DNA from: JAJPKK01 sp963747835
GTDB lineage: Bacteria; Pseudomonadota; Alphaproteobacteria; Rhizobiales; Xanthobacteraceae
Length of the DNA: 64,000 nt
Reading direction: 5' to 3'
Assembly: GCA_963747835.1 (NCBI GenBank)
Contig: CAVVGO010000005.1
Location: 930,001-994,000 of the forward strand
The notes under the pieces are model-generated. The model saw only the letters and a program-made list of their open reading frames with translations. It was not told the DNA's origin and ran no database searches. Position 1 is the stretch's first letter, and the number at the start of each line of letters is the position of its first letter. Shown here one piece after another: positions 36,680-45,033 of this stretch. The translations under genes were made by a program, and so were the position numbers.

Positions 36680-36754
36680 CATACGCGTGCGACTGCTTGG
36701 GGGTCGGTTCGCCACGCCGAGATCCATCCGTTTGCAACCATAAGGACCCCCCTC

Positions 36755-37003
36755 TTGGCCGTCATGGAAAAGGTTTCCGTCGACATATCGGTCGTGCTCG
36801 GCACCACCTTGATGCCGGTGCACCAGGTCTTGCGGCTTGGCCGCGGCGCCGTCATCGAGCTTGAGTCGAGCGAGGAGGACGAGGTCAGGATTCTCGCCAA
36901 CAACATGCCGATCGCCTCCGGCCTCGTCGTCGTCAACGGCAACCGCATCGCCGTCGAGGTGAAAGCCATGCTGCCGCGCACCGCGGACGTGCGCGATCAA
37001 TAG
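36755..37003 (+). CDS. fliN: FliN-like (SpoA domain) flagellar switch protein
   Basis: An 82-aa protein that is almost only a SpoA domain: VSVDISVVLGTTLMPVHQVLRLGRGAVIEL, then EVRILANNMPIASGLVVVNGNRIAVEV. This matches the C-terminal domain of FliN, which sits in the flagellar motor switch. It starts at TTG 36755, because AAGGA lies 9-10 nt before it; ATG 36764 is too far from that site. No other flagellar genes are nearby, and the next gene encodes a PilZ protein. It could be an orphan FliN, so the symbol is used cautiously. Confidence 0.75.
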   Translation: MAVMEKVSVDISVVLGTTLMPVHQVLRLGRGAVIELESSEEDEVRILANNMPIASGLVVVNGNRIAVEVKAMLPRTADVRDQ

Positions 37004-37094
37004 CGCCGGGCCGCCGTCCCCGGCCGCAGCTAAAACCAAATCTTAATCATTTGCGTGCTGCTGTCGGCGTCTGCTCCACCGATGGCGAGATCCG

Positions 37095-37373
37095 ATGTCT
37101 GACGCCGAGCCGGTTCAAGAAGCCAAGGATGAGCGCGTCGAGCGCCGCAGCGCCGTGCGCCGCTGCGGCTGGCTGACCCGGACCAAAGGCGAGCAACTGC
37201 GGGAATGTGTCATCCTTGACGAATCCCCCAAGGGGGCCCGCGTTGCGATCAGCGCACCCGGCGAGATTCCGGACAATTTTTATCTCTACATGTCGCTTGA
37301 ATCGACGTCGCGCCGGCATTGCCGCGTGGCATGGCGCTCGGTCGACCAGATCGGCGTCGAATTCGTCGATTGA
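37095..37373 (+). CDS. PilZ domain protein
   Basis: A 92-aa single PilZ domain, a cyclic di-GMP receptor. The binding motif RxxxR is present as ERRSAVRR, and the second motif (D/N)xSxxG appears as DESPKGAR. CRVAWRSVDQIGVEFVD closes the barrel. It follows the FliN-like gene by about 90 nt, which suggests a link between c-di-GMP and motility. The GGDEF-EAL enzyme at 12-14 kb could supply the signal, but that is distant. Confidence 0.82.
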   Translation: MSDAEPVQEAKDERVERRSAVRRCGWLTRTKGEQLRECVILDESPKGARVAISAPGEIPDNFYLYMSLESTSRRHCRVAWRSVDQIGVEFVD

Positions 37374-37562
37374 TCGGCGCATCCGCGCGCGCGTCCGATC
37401 GCCCGGTCGGCGATGCGTTCGGTCGACGACCGGCATGTTCCTCGGGGCTAAGCAGCACCTGCCGGGCGCAACGTGTCGCCCTTGTACCGACATCTCCGAT
37501 TTGTTACATGACGCCCCGTTGCCTTGGCGCCTTGGCCCCAGCGGTCCGGCGTCCTTCCCGAT

Positions 37563-37647
37563 GCGGTCGTGGCGGAATTGGTAGACGCGCTAGCTTGAGG
37601 TGCTAGTGGGGCAACTCGTGGAGGTTCGAGTCCTCTCGACCGCACCA
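37563..37647 (+). tRNA. tRNA-Leu (GAG)
   Basis: An 85-nt cloverleaf. The 7-bp acceptor stem pairs GCGGTCG (37563-37569) with CGACCGC (37637-37643), followed by A and an encoded CCA (37645-37647). The anticodon stem CTAGC/GCTAG holds loop TTGAGGT with anticodon GAG at 37597-37599. The long variable arm and TTCGAGT T-loop are typical of class II tRNA-Leu. Confidence 0.96.
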
Positions 37648-37788
37648 ATGCAAGTGGTTTCTCTTATTTTTCCAAATGCGCGTCATCCGCAACTCGAGGG
37701 GGAGCGTCCGGTCGACCTGATCAATCGGGGGGCCGCGGAGCGCGTTCTCAACATTCTCGATCGCCTGGATGCGGACGTCTATTTCTAA
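37648..37788 (+). pseudogene. Fragment of an Xre/MbcA/ParS-type antitoxin
   Basis: The 46 codons from the ATG directly after the tRNA CCA encode HPQLEGERPVDLI, then GAAERVLNILDRLDADVY. This matches the C-terminal toxin-binding domain of MbcA/ParS antitoxins (NPxLGGxxPLdLL...VxxxLxRIexGvy). The N-terminal helix-turn-helix half and the RES-type toxin partner are absent. It looks like a remnant next to a tRNA 3' end, a common integration point. It could still be expressed as a short peptide. Confidence 0.55.
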
Positions 37789-37841
37789 CCTACGGCCCCT
37801 ACGAACTTGACCGGTTGTTCACGGTACGTTCTCATGTCCGG

Positions 37842-38129
37842 ATGAGGCTGCGGGACTACCCCTACATCGTCGTTCGGTTCGCCTGCCGGGATTGTCCGCG
37901 CGCCGGGCGCTATCGGCTTGCGGCGCTGGCAGAGCGGTTCGGCGCCGATGCGGATCTGCGGGATGTGCTTGAGGCGGTGTCGTCGACCTGCCGAGCGCGC
38001 GCCGAGCGGCAGCGCGGGCTCACCTGTGCGGCCTACCTGACCGACCTTCCGCCGCCGCGGCCACCGGACTTGCCGCGGGCGCTGTTGCCGCGGGAACGGT
38101 TGAAAATCATTCGGGGCGGGAGAGGGTAA
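37842..38129 (+). CDS. Small cysteine-containing protein, function unknown
   Basis: A 95-aa cytoplasmic protein beginning MRLRDYPYIVVRFACRDCPRAGRYRLAALAERFGAD. Two cysteines sit in a CRDC pair, with two more in SSTCRARAERQRGLTCAAYL, so it could bind zinc. I recognise it as a conserved hypothetical type in Hyphomicrobiales but know no function. The start is at ATG 37842. An earlier in-frame ATG at 37815 is possible but lies outside the conserved start. Confidence 0.65.
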   Translation: MRLRDYPYIVVRFACRDCPRAGRYRLAALAERFGADADLRDVLEAVSSTCRARAERQRGLTCAAYLTDLPPPRPPDLPRALLPRERLKIIRGGRG

Positions 38130-38264
38130 TCCACGGTGCGGCCGGACCGGACGGGCCGTCGTCGGGCCGCGGCCCCGGGGCGGTTCGCGTGTCGTTTCGA
38201 TCGTTCATTCAGTCGGCAATTGCGGGTCCGCAGGCAAGCGCCAGCGAACCCAAACGCGCTCTGC

Positions 38265-38576
38265 TCAGAGCGGTACGCAACGGCGCCGGTAGGGGTGCCA
38301 GCGGAAGCCGCCGCCGCAGACGCCGGGCTCGACGATCACGACCCCGGGGGCCGGGGCGACCACCACCGGTGCTCCGACCACCACCGCCGGTCCGCTGGGC
38401 CGGCACCTGCCAAATTCATTGCGATGCCATCCCGGGCCGCAGCCGCCCTCGACCAGAGTCACGTCCGGTGCGCCGGTGCCGGACGGCGCCGGCGCCAGGG
38501 GAAACGCCTGCGCATCGAAGGCGGCGAAGGACAGCAGCAAGGCAAATGTCGCGGCCGAAGAGAGTGTTCTGTTCAT
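38265..38576 (-). CDS. Secreted GCG/CRP-motif protein
   Basis: A 103-aa exported protein. The signal peptide (MNRTLSSAATFALLLSFAAFDAQA) is followed by a short linker, then GGCGPGWHRNEFGRCRPSG. That matches the GCGxG...CRP prefix seen in small Hyphomicrobiales secreted proteins. A valine/proline-rich stretch and a C-terminal CGGGFRWHPYRRRCV follow. Four cysteines in the mature part may form two disulfides. ATG 38576 starts the signal peptide; a longer upstream frame does not. Confidence 0.72.
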   Translation of the reverse strand: MNRTLSSAATFALLLSFAAFDAQAFPLAPAPSGTGAPDVTLVEGGCGPGWHRNEFGRCRPSGPAVVVGAPVVVAPAPGVVIVEPGVCGGGFRWHPYRRRCVPL

Positions 38577-38765
38577 TGGCTGATCCTTGGGTTGATGGTG
38601 GTAGTTACCCCCGTGTCCGATAGCACGGCGGGTGGGCGCCGCTGTGACGGCCATCACTTTCTTTCACAGGTGTCTATGCCCGAGGCCTGGGTGGCCGCGC
38701 CGCTAGGGAGATTAAAATCCTAAGACCGGCCGCACGCGGCGCCGATCACCTCAACTCGGCTTGAA

Positions 38766-40271
38766 TCACTTCGGAGGACTGACCTTGCGCGGAGCCCGCA
38801 ATCCGGCGGGTGACGCAGGCGCTGCGGCGGTCCCCGCCGCGGCCGCGTGGTCGGCGAGGACGCGCCCGATCATCACGATGACGGGGCCGGCGGCGCCGTC
38901 CCGGCCGGCGGCGGCGAGGCGCGCCGGCAAGTCCGCGATGGTTGCCGCGACGACGGTCTCGTCCGGGCGCGTTGCGTTGAAGACGGCGGCGGCCGGCGTC
39001 GCGGCGTCGAGGCCGCGCGCGATCGCCGTCATGGCGAAGGCGGCGAGCGTCTTTGCCGGCATATAGACGACGGTGGTGGCGCCGGGGTCGGCGAGGCTCG
39101 TCCAGTCGAGGTCGTCGGGCAGGCGGCCGTCGGAGCCGTGGCCGGTGACGTATTGCACGCGCCGCGCGCGCTGACGGTGGGTGAGCGAGATGCCGAGCCG
39201 GCTCGCGGCGCCCTGGGCGGCGCTGATGCCCGGCACCACCTCGACCGGGATGCCGGCGGCGCGGCAGGCCGCGATCTCCTCGGTGGCGCGGCCGAAGATC
39301 ATCGGATCGCCGCCCTTGAGCCGCACGACGCGCTTGCCGGCCTTGGCGAGCGTCACCATCAGGGCGTTGATCTCTTCCTGCTTGCAGGAGGGACCGTAGC
39401 CGGTCTTGCCGACCAGCATCTTCTTGGCTTCGCGGCGGGCGAAATCGAGGATCGCGGGCGCGACCAGATCGTCGATCAGGATGATGTCGGCTGATTGCAG
39501 CGCCCGCACGGCACGCAGTGTCAGCAATTCGGGATCTCCGGGGCCGGCGCCGACCAGTGTCACGGAGCCATTGTCGGGGGCGGCGCCATCGTCGCGGGTC
39601 TCGGCGAGGAAGCCGTCGAAATCCGACTGGGTCGGCTCGCGGTCCGGATGGGTCGCGGCATGGCGCGCGAAAATCTGCCAGAACCGGCGGCGGGCCGGAT
39701 TGGAAAGCCCGGCCGAAAACACCGCCTGGCGCCAGCCCCGCGCCGCATCCGCCCAGCGGGCAAAGCCGCGCGGGATCATGGCCTCGATCTTGGCGCGGAT
39801 CGCCACGCCGAACACCGGCGCGGCACCGTCGGTCGAGATGCCGATCACGAGCGGCGACCGGTTGACGATGGCGCCGAAAGCGAAATCGCAGAATGCCGGC
39901 TTGTCGATGACGTTGACCGGGACGCCAGCTGCGCGCGCGGCCGCCGCGAACGCCGCGGCGTCGAGATCGTGCTCGCAGGCACCGACCGCGACCGCAGCAC
40001 CGGCGAAATCGCCCGCGTTCCAGCGTCGCGCCCGAATCTGGAGCGGCCCGCGCGGCGGATTGGCGGCGAGCGCCGTCATCTCCTCGCCCGGGGCCTCGGC
40101 AAACACTTCGACCGCGGCACCGGCCGCCGACAGGAGCTCGGCCTTCCACGCTGCCTGCGCGGTGCCACCCGCCATCACGGCGCGCTTGCCGTCAAGGGCA
40201 AGGAACACCGGCAGGCGCGCCAGCGCTTCCATGCGCGGCGGCTGCAGATCGGCGGGGAGGCGCGGCGTCAT
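38766..40271 (-). CDS. cysG: Siroheme synthase (CysG, trifunctional)
   Basis: Converts uroporphyrinogen III to siroheme, the cofactor of nitrite and sulfite reductases. The N-terminal part (PVFLALDGKRAVMAGGTAQAAWKAEL) is the precorrin-2 dehydrogenase/ferrochelatase. The C-terminal part has the methyltransferase motifs VTLVGAGPGDPELLTLRA, VVRLKGGDPMIFGRATEE and VVPGISAAQGAA. The start is ATG 40271 (MTPRLPADLQ). It is the last gene of the nitrite/sulfite unit, 31 nt after the flavoprotein reductase. Confidence 0.9.
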   Translation of the reverse strand: MTPRLPADLQPPRMEALARLPVFLALDGKRAVMAGGTAQAAWKAELLSAAGAAVEVFAEAPGEEMTALAANPPRGPLQIRARRWNAGDFAGAAVAVGACEHDLDAAAFAAAARAAGVPVNVIDKPAFCDFAFGAIVNRSPLVIGISTDGAAPVFGVAIRAKIEAMIPRGFARWADAARGWRQAVFSAGLSNPARRRFWQIFARHAATHPDREPTQSDFDGFLAETRDDGAAPDNGSVTLVGAGPGDPELLTLRAVRALQSADIILIDDLVAPAILDFARREAKKMLVGKTGYGPSCKQEEINALMVTLAKAGKRVVRLKGGDPMIFGRATEEIAACRAAGIPVEVVPGISAAQGAASRLGISLTHRQRARRVQYVTGHGSDGRLPDDLDWTSLADPGATTVVYMPAKTLAAFAMTAIARGLDAATPAAAVFNATRPDETVVAATIADLPARLAAAGRDGAAGPVIVMIGRVLADHAAAAGTAAAPASPAGLRAPRKVSPPK

Positions 40272-40302
40272 GATGCCAATCTGGGGGTGTGCAACCGGGC
40301 GG

Positions 40303-41928
40303 TCAATAGATGTCGGCCTGGTAGCGGCCGCGCTTCTTGAGGTCGGCGATGTAGGCGATGGCCTGGTCGGGCGTCCGCGCCCCATGCTGGACCACGATAT
40401 CCACCAGGGCGCGCTCCACGTCCTGTCCCATGCGCACCGCGCCGCAAACATAAAAATGCGCGCCGTCCTCGAGCCAACCCCAGACCTCGTCGCCGACCTG
40501 GCGCATGCGGTCCTGGACGTAGAACTTGCCCTTGTCGTCCCGCGACCAGGCGAGCGAGAGCCGTGTCAGCAGATTGGTCGCCTTCATGGCGTTGAGCTCG
40601 TCCTCGTAGAAGAAGTCGCAGTCGTGACGCTGGTGGCCGAAAAACAACCAATTGCGGCCCGGGGCCTTGGTTGCCATGCGCTCGTGCAAGAAGGCGCGGA
40701 ACGGCGCAACGCCGGTGCCGGGCCCGACCATGATGATGGGCACCGCAGGGTTCGCCGGCAGGCCGAAATTATGAGCCTTCTGAATATAGACCTGGACCTT
40801 GTCGCCCGGTTTGACACGCTCGGCCAGAAAGGTCGACGCGACGCCAAGGCGCTGGCGCTTGGCGATTTCATAGCGGACGGTGTCGACCGTGAGCGAGATG
40901 CGGCCGGGATGCGCCTTGAGGGAGGAGGAGATCGAATAGAGTCGGGGCTGCAGCGGGTCGAGCGCCTCGATGAAAGCTTCCGGATCAGGCCTGATGCCGG
41001 GAAACTTCTCGATCGTCGCCAGCACGTCGAGGGTCTTGGCGTCGCCGTCGGGATCATCGCCGGCGCCGAGCGCCTTCGCCTTTTGCCGCCGCACGCCGCC
41101 GGTCACGTAGGAATAGAGCTGGAACAGCATGTCGGGTGCCGGGTAGAGCGAGACCCCGTCGGTCAGCACCTCGCGCAGCGTGCGTCCGCCGATCGGAAAA
41201 TCCGGCGGCGCATCGAGCGCCCTGATGAGGGTCTCGACAAGGCCGGGATCGTTCGCCGGAATGATGCCGAAGCTGTCGCCCACCACGTAATCGAGGCCGC
41301 ATTCGGTGAGGTCGAATTCGACGTGCCAAGTCTGCTTCTCCGAGCCCCTCTTGTTCAAAAGCGTGCGGGAGACGACAGTCGCGGTGACGGGATTGTCGCG
41401 CGAGCGGCCCGGCGGCGCCTTAGAGGCGGCCTCAGCGGTTGCCGCGACCGGGGCGGCCGCCGGAACCCCTGCCCCTGCGGCGCCGCCGCTGCCAATCTGC
41501 TCGTGGAGCTTCTTGAGCATGCGGGAGGTGTCTTTACCGCCCGGCACGCACAGGTTCAGCCGCGCTTCCTTCTTGTCGTGAATCTGGCCCGAATACTCCT
41601 CGCAGCTCGAACCGCACTGGCCGCAGTCCTGCTGCGCCATGGCGGCCATCATGCGCATCCGCACGGTACGCCCTTCCGCGAGCTTCATGCGCTCGTCGAG
41701 CGGAATACCGGGGTCGTGCCAGGTGACGGGTTCTTCCGCAGCGCCGCCGGCCGGCGTCAGCAGGCCCGGCATCAGGGCGGCGGCTTCCGCGCTCGACAGC
41801 GGCGTCACCGCCTGATCGAGTTCCAGCAATCCCGCGAAGAAGCCATCAAGCCAAGTGCGTTGCTCCGGCGTGAACGGCGCGCTGTCAGGCAGGATCTGCA
41901 GGATCGGAGGACCGGCCGGAGCGGTCAT
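40303..41928 (-). CDS. Sulfite reductase alpha-like flavoprotein, no flavodoxin domain
   Basis: A 541-aa electron-transfer protein. The FAD-binding core (RLYSISSS) and the NADPH-binding core (GPGTGVAPFRAFLHER; FFGHQRHDCDFFYEDEL) are those of CysJ-type reductases. The usual N-terminal flavodoxin domain is missing; in its place a segment contains CGQCGSSCEEY and CVPGG, a four-cysteine pattern suited to an iron-sulfur cluster. It overlaps NirA by 4 nt (ATGA), so the two are coupled. It probably passes NADPH electrons to NirA for nitrite or sulfite reduction. Confidence 0.85.
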   Translation of the reverse strand: MTAPAGPPILQILPDSAPFTPEQRTWLDGFFAGLLELDQAVTPLSSAEAAALMPGLLTPAGGAAEEPVTWHDPGIPLDERMKLAEGRTVRMRMMAAMAQQDCGQCGSSCEEYSGQIHDKKEARLNLCVPGGKDTSRMLKKLHEQIGSGGAAGAGVPAAAPVAATAEAASKAPPGRSRDNPVTATVVSRTLLNKRGSEKQTWHVEFDLTECGLDYVVGDSFGIIPANDPGLVETLIRALDAPPDFPIGGRTLREVLTDGVSLYPAPDMLFQLYSYVTGGVRRQKAKALGAGDDPDGDAKTLDVLATIEKFPGIRPDPEAFIEALDPLQPRLYSISSSLKAHPGRISLTVDTVRYEIAKRQRLGVASTFLAERVKPGDKVQVYIQKAHNFGLPANPAVPIIMVGPGTGVAPFRAFLHERMATKAPGRNWLFFGHQRHDCDFFYEDELNAMKATNLLTRLSLAWSRDDKGKFYVQDRMRQVGDEVWGWLEDGAHFYVCGAVRMGQDVERALVDIVVQHGARTPDQAIAYIADLKKRGRYQADIY

Positions 41929-43709
41929 TCCATCGCCTCGTGATCGAACATCGCCTTGAGCGCGGCGTCGTCGTAGCGCCCCGCGAAAGCGAGGAAGCTT
42001 TCCTGCGGCGACGTCCGGTTGGCGACGAACGCCTTGAGGATGCGCTCGACGGTCTTCGGGGCGTCATCGGCCTTGACGTCGCGATACATCTCGCGGCCGA
42101 GCGCCGCGTAGGGCCCGAAGCCGCCGCCGACCAGGATGTGATAGCCCTCGACCGCGTCTCCATCCTCGGTCTCCTGCACCTTGCAGGCGAGCAGGCCGAT
42201 CTCGCTGATGAAGTGCTGGGCGCAGGAATGGTGGCATCCGGTGAGGTGAATGTTGACGGGGGTGTCGATCGCGACCCGTGTCTCGCACCACGTTGCGATC
42301 TCGTTGGCGTGGCGTTTGGTGTCCGAGGCCGCGAACTTGCAGCCGGTATTGCCGGTGCAGGCGATGAGGCCGGCACGCAGCGCGTTCGCCGTGGTGCCAA
42401 GGCGGAGTTCCTCGATCGCGGCGGAAGCTGCCGCCACGTCGTGGTCGGCGACGCCGGAAATGAGGAAGTTCTGCCACACCGTGAGGCGAATATCGCCGTC
42501 GCCAAAGCGGCGCGCCACCGCGGCGATCCCGCGCATCTGGGCGCCCGTGACCCTGCCGACCGGCAGCGCAACGCCGATCCAGTTGAGGCCGGCCTGCTTT
42601 TGCTTATGGACCCCGATATGGGCCAGGCGGTCGAACACCGGCCGCGGCTTGAGGGCCTCGACCGGCACCCGCACCAGCTTGCGGCCGAGCTTCTCCTCCG
42701 TGGCGGCGAGGAACTTGTCCACGCCCCATGCATCGATCACGTATTTGAGCCGCGCCTTGACGCGATTGGTGCGGTCGCCATGGTCGATGAACACACGCAC
42801 CACCGCGTCGGCGACCTGCGTCGCCTCCGACGGCTTGACGATCACGCCGGTCTCCTTGGCGAAATCCTTGTGGCCCGTGATGCCCCCGATGGCGAGGCGG
42901 AACCAGATGCCGGGCTCGACCCCGAAGCCGTCCTTTACCTCGACGGCGGAAAAGCCGATGTCGTTGGTATCCTCCAGCACCGCGATTACGCCGGCGCCGT
43001 CGAAGCCGACGTTGAACTTGCGCGGGATGCCGTAGAGCGTGCGGTCGTTGAGAATGTGGAAATGCCATTCGCGCGCGTAGGGCCGCGTGTCGAGGAGTTC
43101 CTGCGGATCGACGCCCGCCGTCGGCGTCCCGGTGACATTGCGGATGTTGTCGGCGCCGGAGCCGCGCGAGCACAGGCCGATGTCCTGGATGTGCTCGACG
43201 AGGGCGACCGCGTTTTTCGGTTCGACTTCGCGCAACTGCAGATTAGCGCGCGTCGTCACATGGGTGAAGCCGCCGCCATAACGCTCGGCGGCATCGGCGA
43301 CGCCCTCGAACTGGGCGGCGCTGAGAATGCCGTTGGGGATGCGCAGCCTGCACATGTAGGTGTTCTGGGTGGGCGCGCAGTAAAACAGGCCGAAGAAGCG
43401 CCAGCGGAAATTGTCGTCCGGCTTGGGTGGCGTGTTGGTGGCGGCCTGGGCTTTGAGCTTTTCATAGCCGTCGAAGGGGTGCAGTTCCCGCTTGAATTTT
43501 TCCTGGTCGGACAGCTTGGCGCCGGCTTTGACAAAGCGGTCCTGGGCGCGCAGGTGCGGGGCGTCCGGGCCGACCGGCTCGGCGGCCGGGGCGGGAGTAG
43601 GGGAGGCCGCGCTGTTGCGGGCGAATGCCCCGGCGGTCTTGGCAATCTGCACGCCCGCCACGAAGCCTTCGAGATAGCGCTTCTGCTCAGGCTCGAAATC
43701 ACCGGCCAT
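41925..43709 (-). CDS. nirA: NirA-type nitrite/sulfite reductase
   Basis: A 594-aa siroheme/[4Fe-4S] enzyme that reduces nitrite to ammonium, or sulfite to sulfide. The ferredoxin-type tandem repeats are present (THVTTRANLQLREV; RLTVWQNFLISGV), and cluster cysteines occur in CTGNTGCKFA and LTGCHHSCAQHF, four in total. Siroheme comes from the CysG encoded downstream. The preceding gene encodes a nitrite/formate channel, which favours a nitrite role. The N-terminal 90 residues (AKTAGAFARN...) form a leader region with no known domain. Confidence 0.87.
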   Translation of the reverse strand: MAGDFEPEQKRYLEGFVAGVQIAKTAGAFARNSAASPTPAPAAEPVGPDAPHLRAQDRFVKAGAKLSDQEKFKRELHPFDGYEKLKAQAATNTPPKPDDNFRWRFFGLFYCAPTQNTYMCRLRIPNGILSAAQFEGVADAAERYGGGFTHVTTRANLQLREVEPKNAVALVEHIQDIGLCSRGSGADNIRNVTGTPTAGVDPQELLDTRPYAREWHFHILNDRTLYGIPRKFNVGFDGAGVIAVLEDTNDIGFSAVEVKDGFGVEPGIWFRLAIGGITGHKDFAKETGVIVKPSEATQVADAVVRVFIDHGDRTNRVKARLKYVIDAWGVDKFLAATEEKLGRKLVRVPVEALKPRPVFDRLAHIGVHKQKQAGLNWIGVALPVGRVTGAQMRGIAAVARRFGDGDIRLTVWQNFLISGVADHDVAAASAAIEELRLGTTANALRAGLIACTGNTGCKFAASDTKRHANEIATWCETRVAIDTPVNIHLTGCHHSCAQHFISEIGLLACKVQETEDGDAVEGYHILVGGGFGPYAALGREMYRDVKADDAPKTVERILKAFVANRTSPQESFLAFAGRYDDAALKAMFDHEAME

Positions 43710-43751
43710 TGCGGTTCCTCATCGGGTGCACGAAGACGCTGTTCGCCGCAC

Positions 43752-44582
43752 TTATTCGGCCGGGACCGGCGAAGGCGATGCCGCACGGGTCGGCTCGGCG
43801 GGCGGCTTGTACGTGGTGTAAAGGGCAAAGCCCGTGAACACGAAACCGCCGACCAGGTTGCCGAGCGTTACCGGGATCTGGTTCCACAGCCACCAGTCCG
43901 CGACCGTCACCTTGGCGCCCATCATCATGCCGGTCGGAATGATGAACATGTTGACCACCGAGTGCTCGAAGCCCTGGGCGAAAAAGATGAAGATCGGCAT
44001 CCAGGCGCAGGCGATCTTGCCGATGGTCGAGTTGGTGGTCATGGCGAGCACCACGGCAAGACAGACCAGCCAGTTGCACAGCATCGCCTTGACAAACACG
44101 GTGACGACACCTTTGAAGCCGAAGGCCGCGTAGCCGATGGTCTTGGCTTCCGCGGTGGCGATGATGCGGGCAGCGACCCCGGTCGGCTCGCTCGCGCCCA
44201 TGTTGGTGAGCGCAATGGCGAGCAGCGCCCCATAGGCGACGCTGCCGATTAGGTTGCCGAGAAATACCCAGCTCCAATTGGCGATCACAGCGCTGCCGCT
44301 TGCCTCGCCACGCAGCCACGGCAGCGGCAGCAGGGCGAAGCTGCCGGTGACGAGTTCAAGGCCGAGCAGCACGATCGCTATCAGTCCGACCGGGAAGATG
44401 ATCGCGCCCACCAGCGGCTGCCCGGTGGTGAAGGCGCCATTGAACGCGAGGCTGGTGGCGACGCCGAGGATCGCGCCCGACAAGATCCCGCGGATGAGGA
44501 GATCGCGCGGCGCGAGCGCAAGCTTGCGGCTTCCGGTTTCGACCATGATTTTGGCGACGTCGGCCGGCTTGACGTAATCCAT
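43752..44582 (-). CDS. Formate/nitrite transporter family channel
   Basis: A 276-aa inner-membrane channel of the FNT family. Its six-helix pattern includes DLLIRGILSGAILGVATSLAF, FVKAMLCNWLVCLAVVLA and the selectivity region NMFIIPTGMMMGA. As the first gene of an operon with NirA, it most likely imports nitrite. ATG 44582 (MDYVKPADVA) has GAGGA before it; the longer frame upstream does not. A 42-nt gap separates it from nirA. Confidence 0.88.
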   Translation of the reverse strand: MDYVKPADVAKIMVETGSRKLALAPRDLLIRGILSGAILGVATSLAFNGAFTTGQPLVGAIIFPVGLIAIVLLGLELVTGSFALLPLPWLRGEASGSAVIANWSWVFLGNLIGSVAYGALLAIALTNMGASEPTGVAARIIATAEAKTIGYAAFGFKGVVTVFVKAMLCNWLVCLAVVLAMTTNSTIGKIACAWMPIFIFFAQGFEHSVVNMFIIPTGMMMGAKVTVADWWLWNQIPVTLGNLVGGFVFTGFALYTTYKPPAEPTRAASPSPVPAE

Positions 44583-44741
44583 AAGCTTAGTCCTCGTGAC
44601 CTCTGAGGCGCGACACCTTGCGTTGGCAGACGCGACACGTTGCCTTGGCTGAAAAGCGGACCGCAAAACGGCGGATGATCGCCGACGTTGTGCAGGAGCC
44701 GCTGATTCAAGACGCGTTGATTTCGCCTTGCCGAATCTTCG

Positions 44742-44757
44742 GGCAAGTCCTATGCCA
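44742..44757 (-). promoter_or_regulatory. Sigma-54 (RpoN) promoter candidate for the nitrite operon
   Basis: On the minus strand TGGCATAGGACTTGCC fits the -24/-12 consensus with correct spacing between GG and GC. It lies about 160 nt before the FNT start codon. The same motif type precedes the liv operon at 17389. Confidence 0.65.
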
Positions 44758-44830
44758 GCGCGACAAAAGACCGGCCTCTCAGCGGCTTACAGAGCTCCGT
44801 TCATCGATTTTGATGGCTACATTGGCAGCC

Positions 44831-44845
44831 TGCACAACAATTGTG
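44831..44845. promoter_or_regulatory. NtrC-like enhancer site
   Basis: TGCAC-AACAATT-GTG is close to the NtrC dyad TGCAC-N7-GTGCA; the second half-site continues TT instead of CA. It is 75-90 bp upstream of the sigma-54 promoter on the minus strand. It also contains the palindrome CACAA-caa-TTGTG. The rest of 44583-45033 shows no gene. Confidence 0.5.
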
Positions 44846-45033
44846 TTCAGGGATTAGGCAATGGAGATCAAGCGGTTGTCGGGCGTTTTCTGGTGCAAGC
44901 CCTCAGGCGCGCGCGAATGTGGAGATTCCTGGCCGGCAATGAGACCCGCTGTCCTTCGCTCTCCCGATTCCGATCACAAAATCGACTGAAGCCGGCATCA
45001 CTGTCTCCGAAGGTCCGCACGGAGGATGTAGAC

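Noticed and set aside
37374..37562. A further gene between PilZ and tRNA-Leu
   Set aside because: Open frames here overlap PilZ or the tRNA and show no family resemblance.
39406..44252. Long plus-strand frames of 845 and 770 codons across the nitrite operon
   Set aside because: They lie opposite nirA, the flavoprotein reductase and cysG, all with full sets of conserved motifs, and show no domain of their own.
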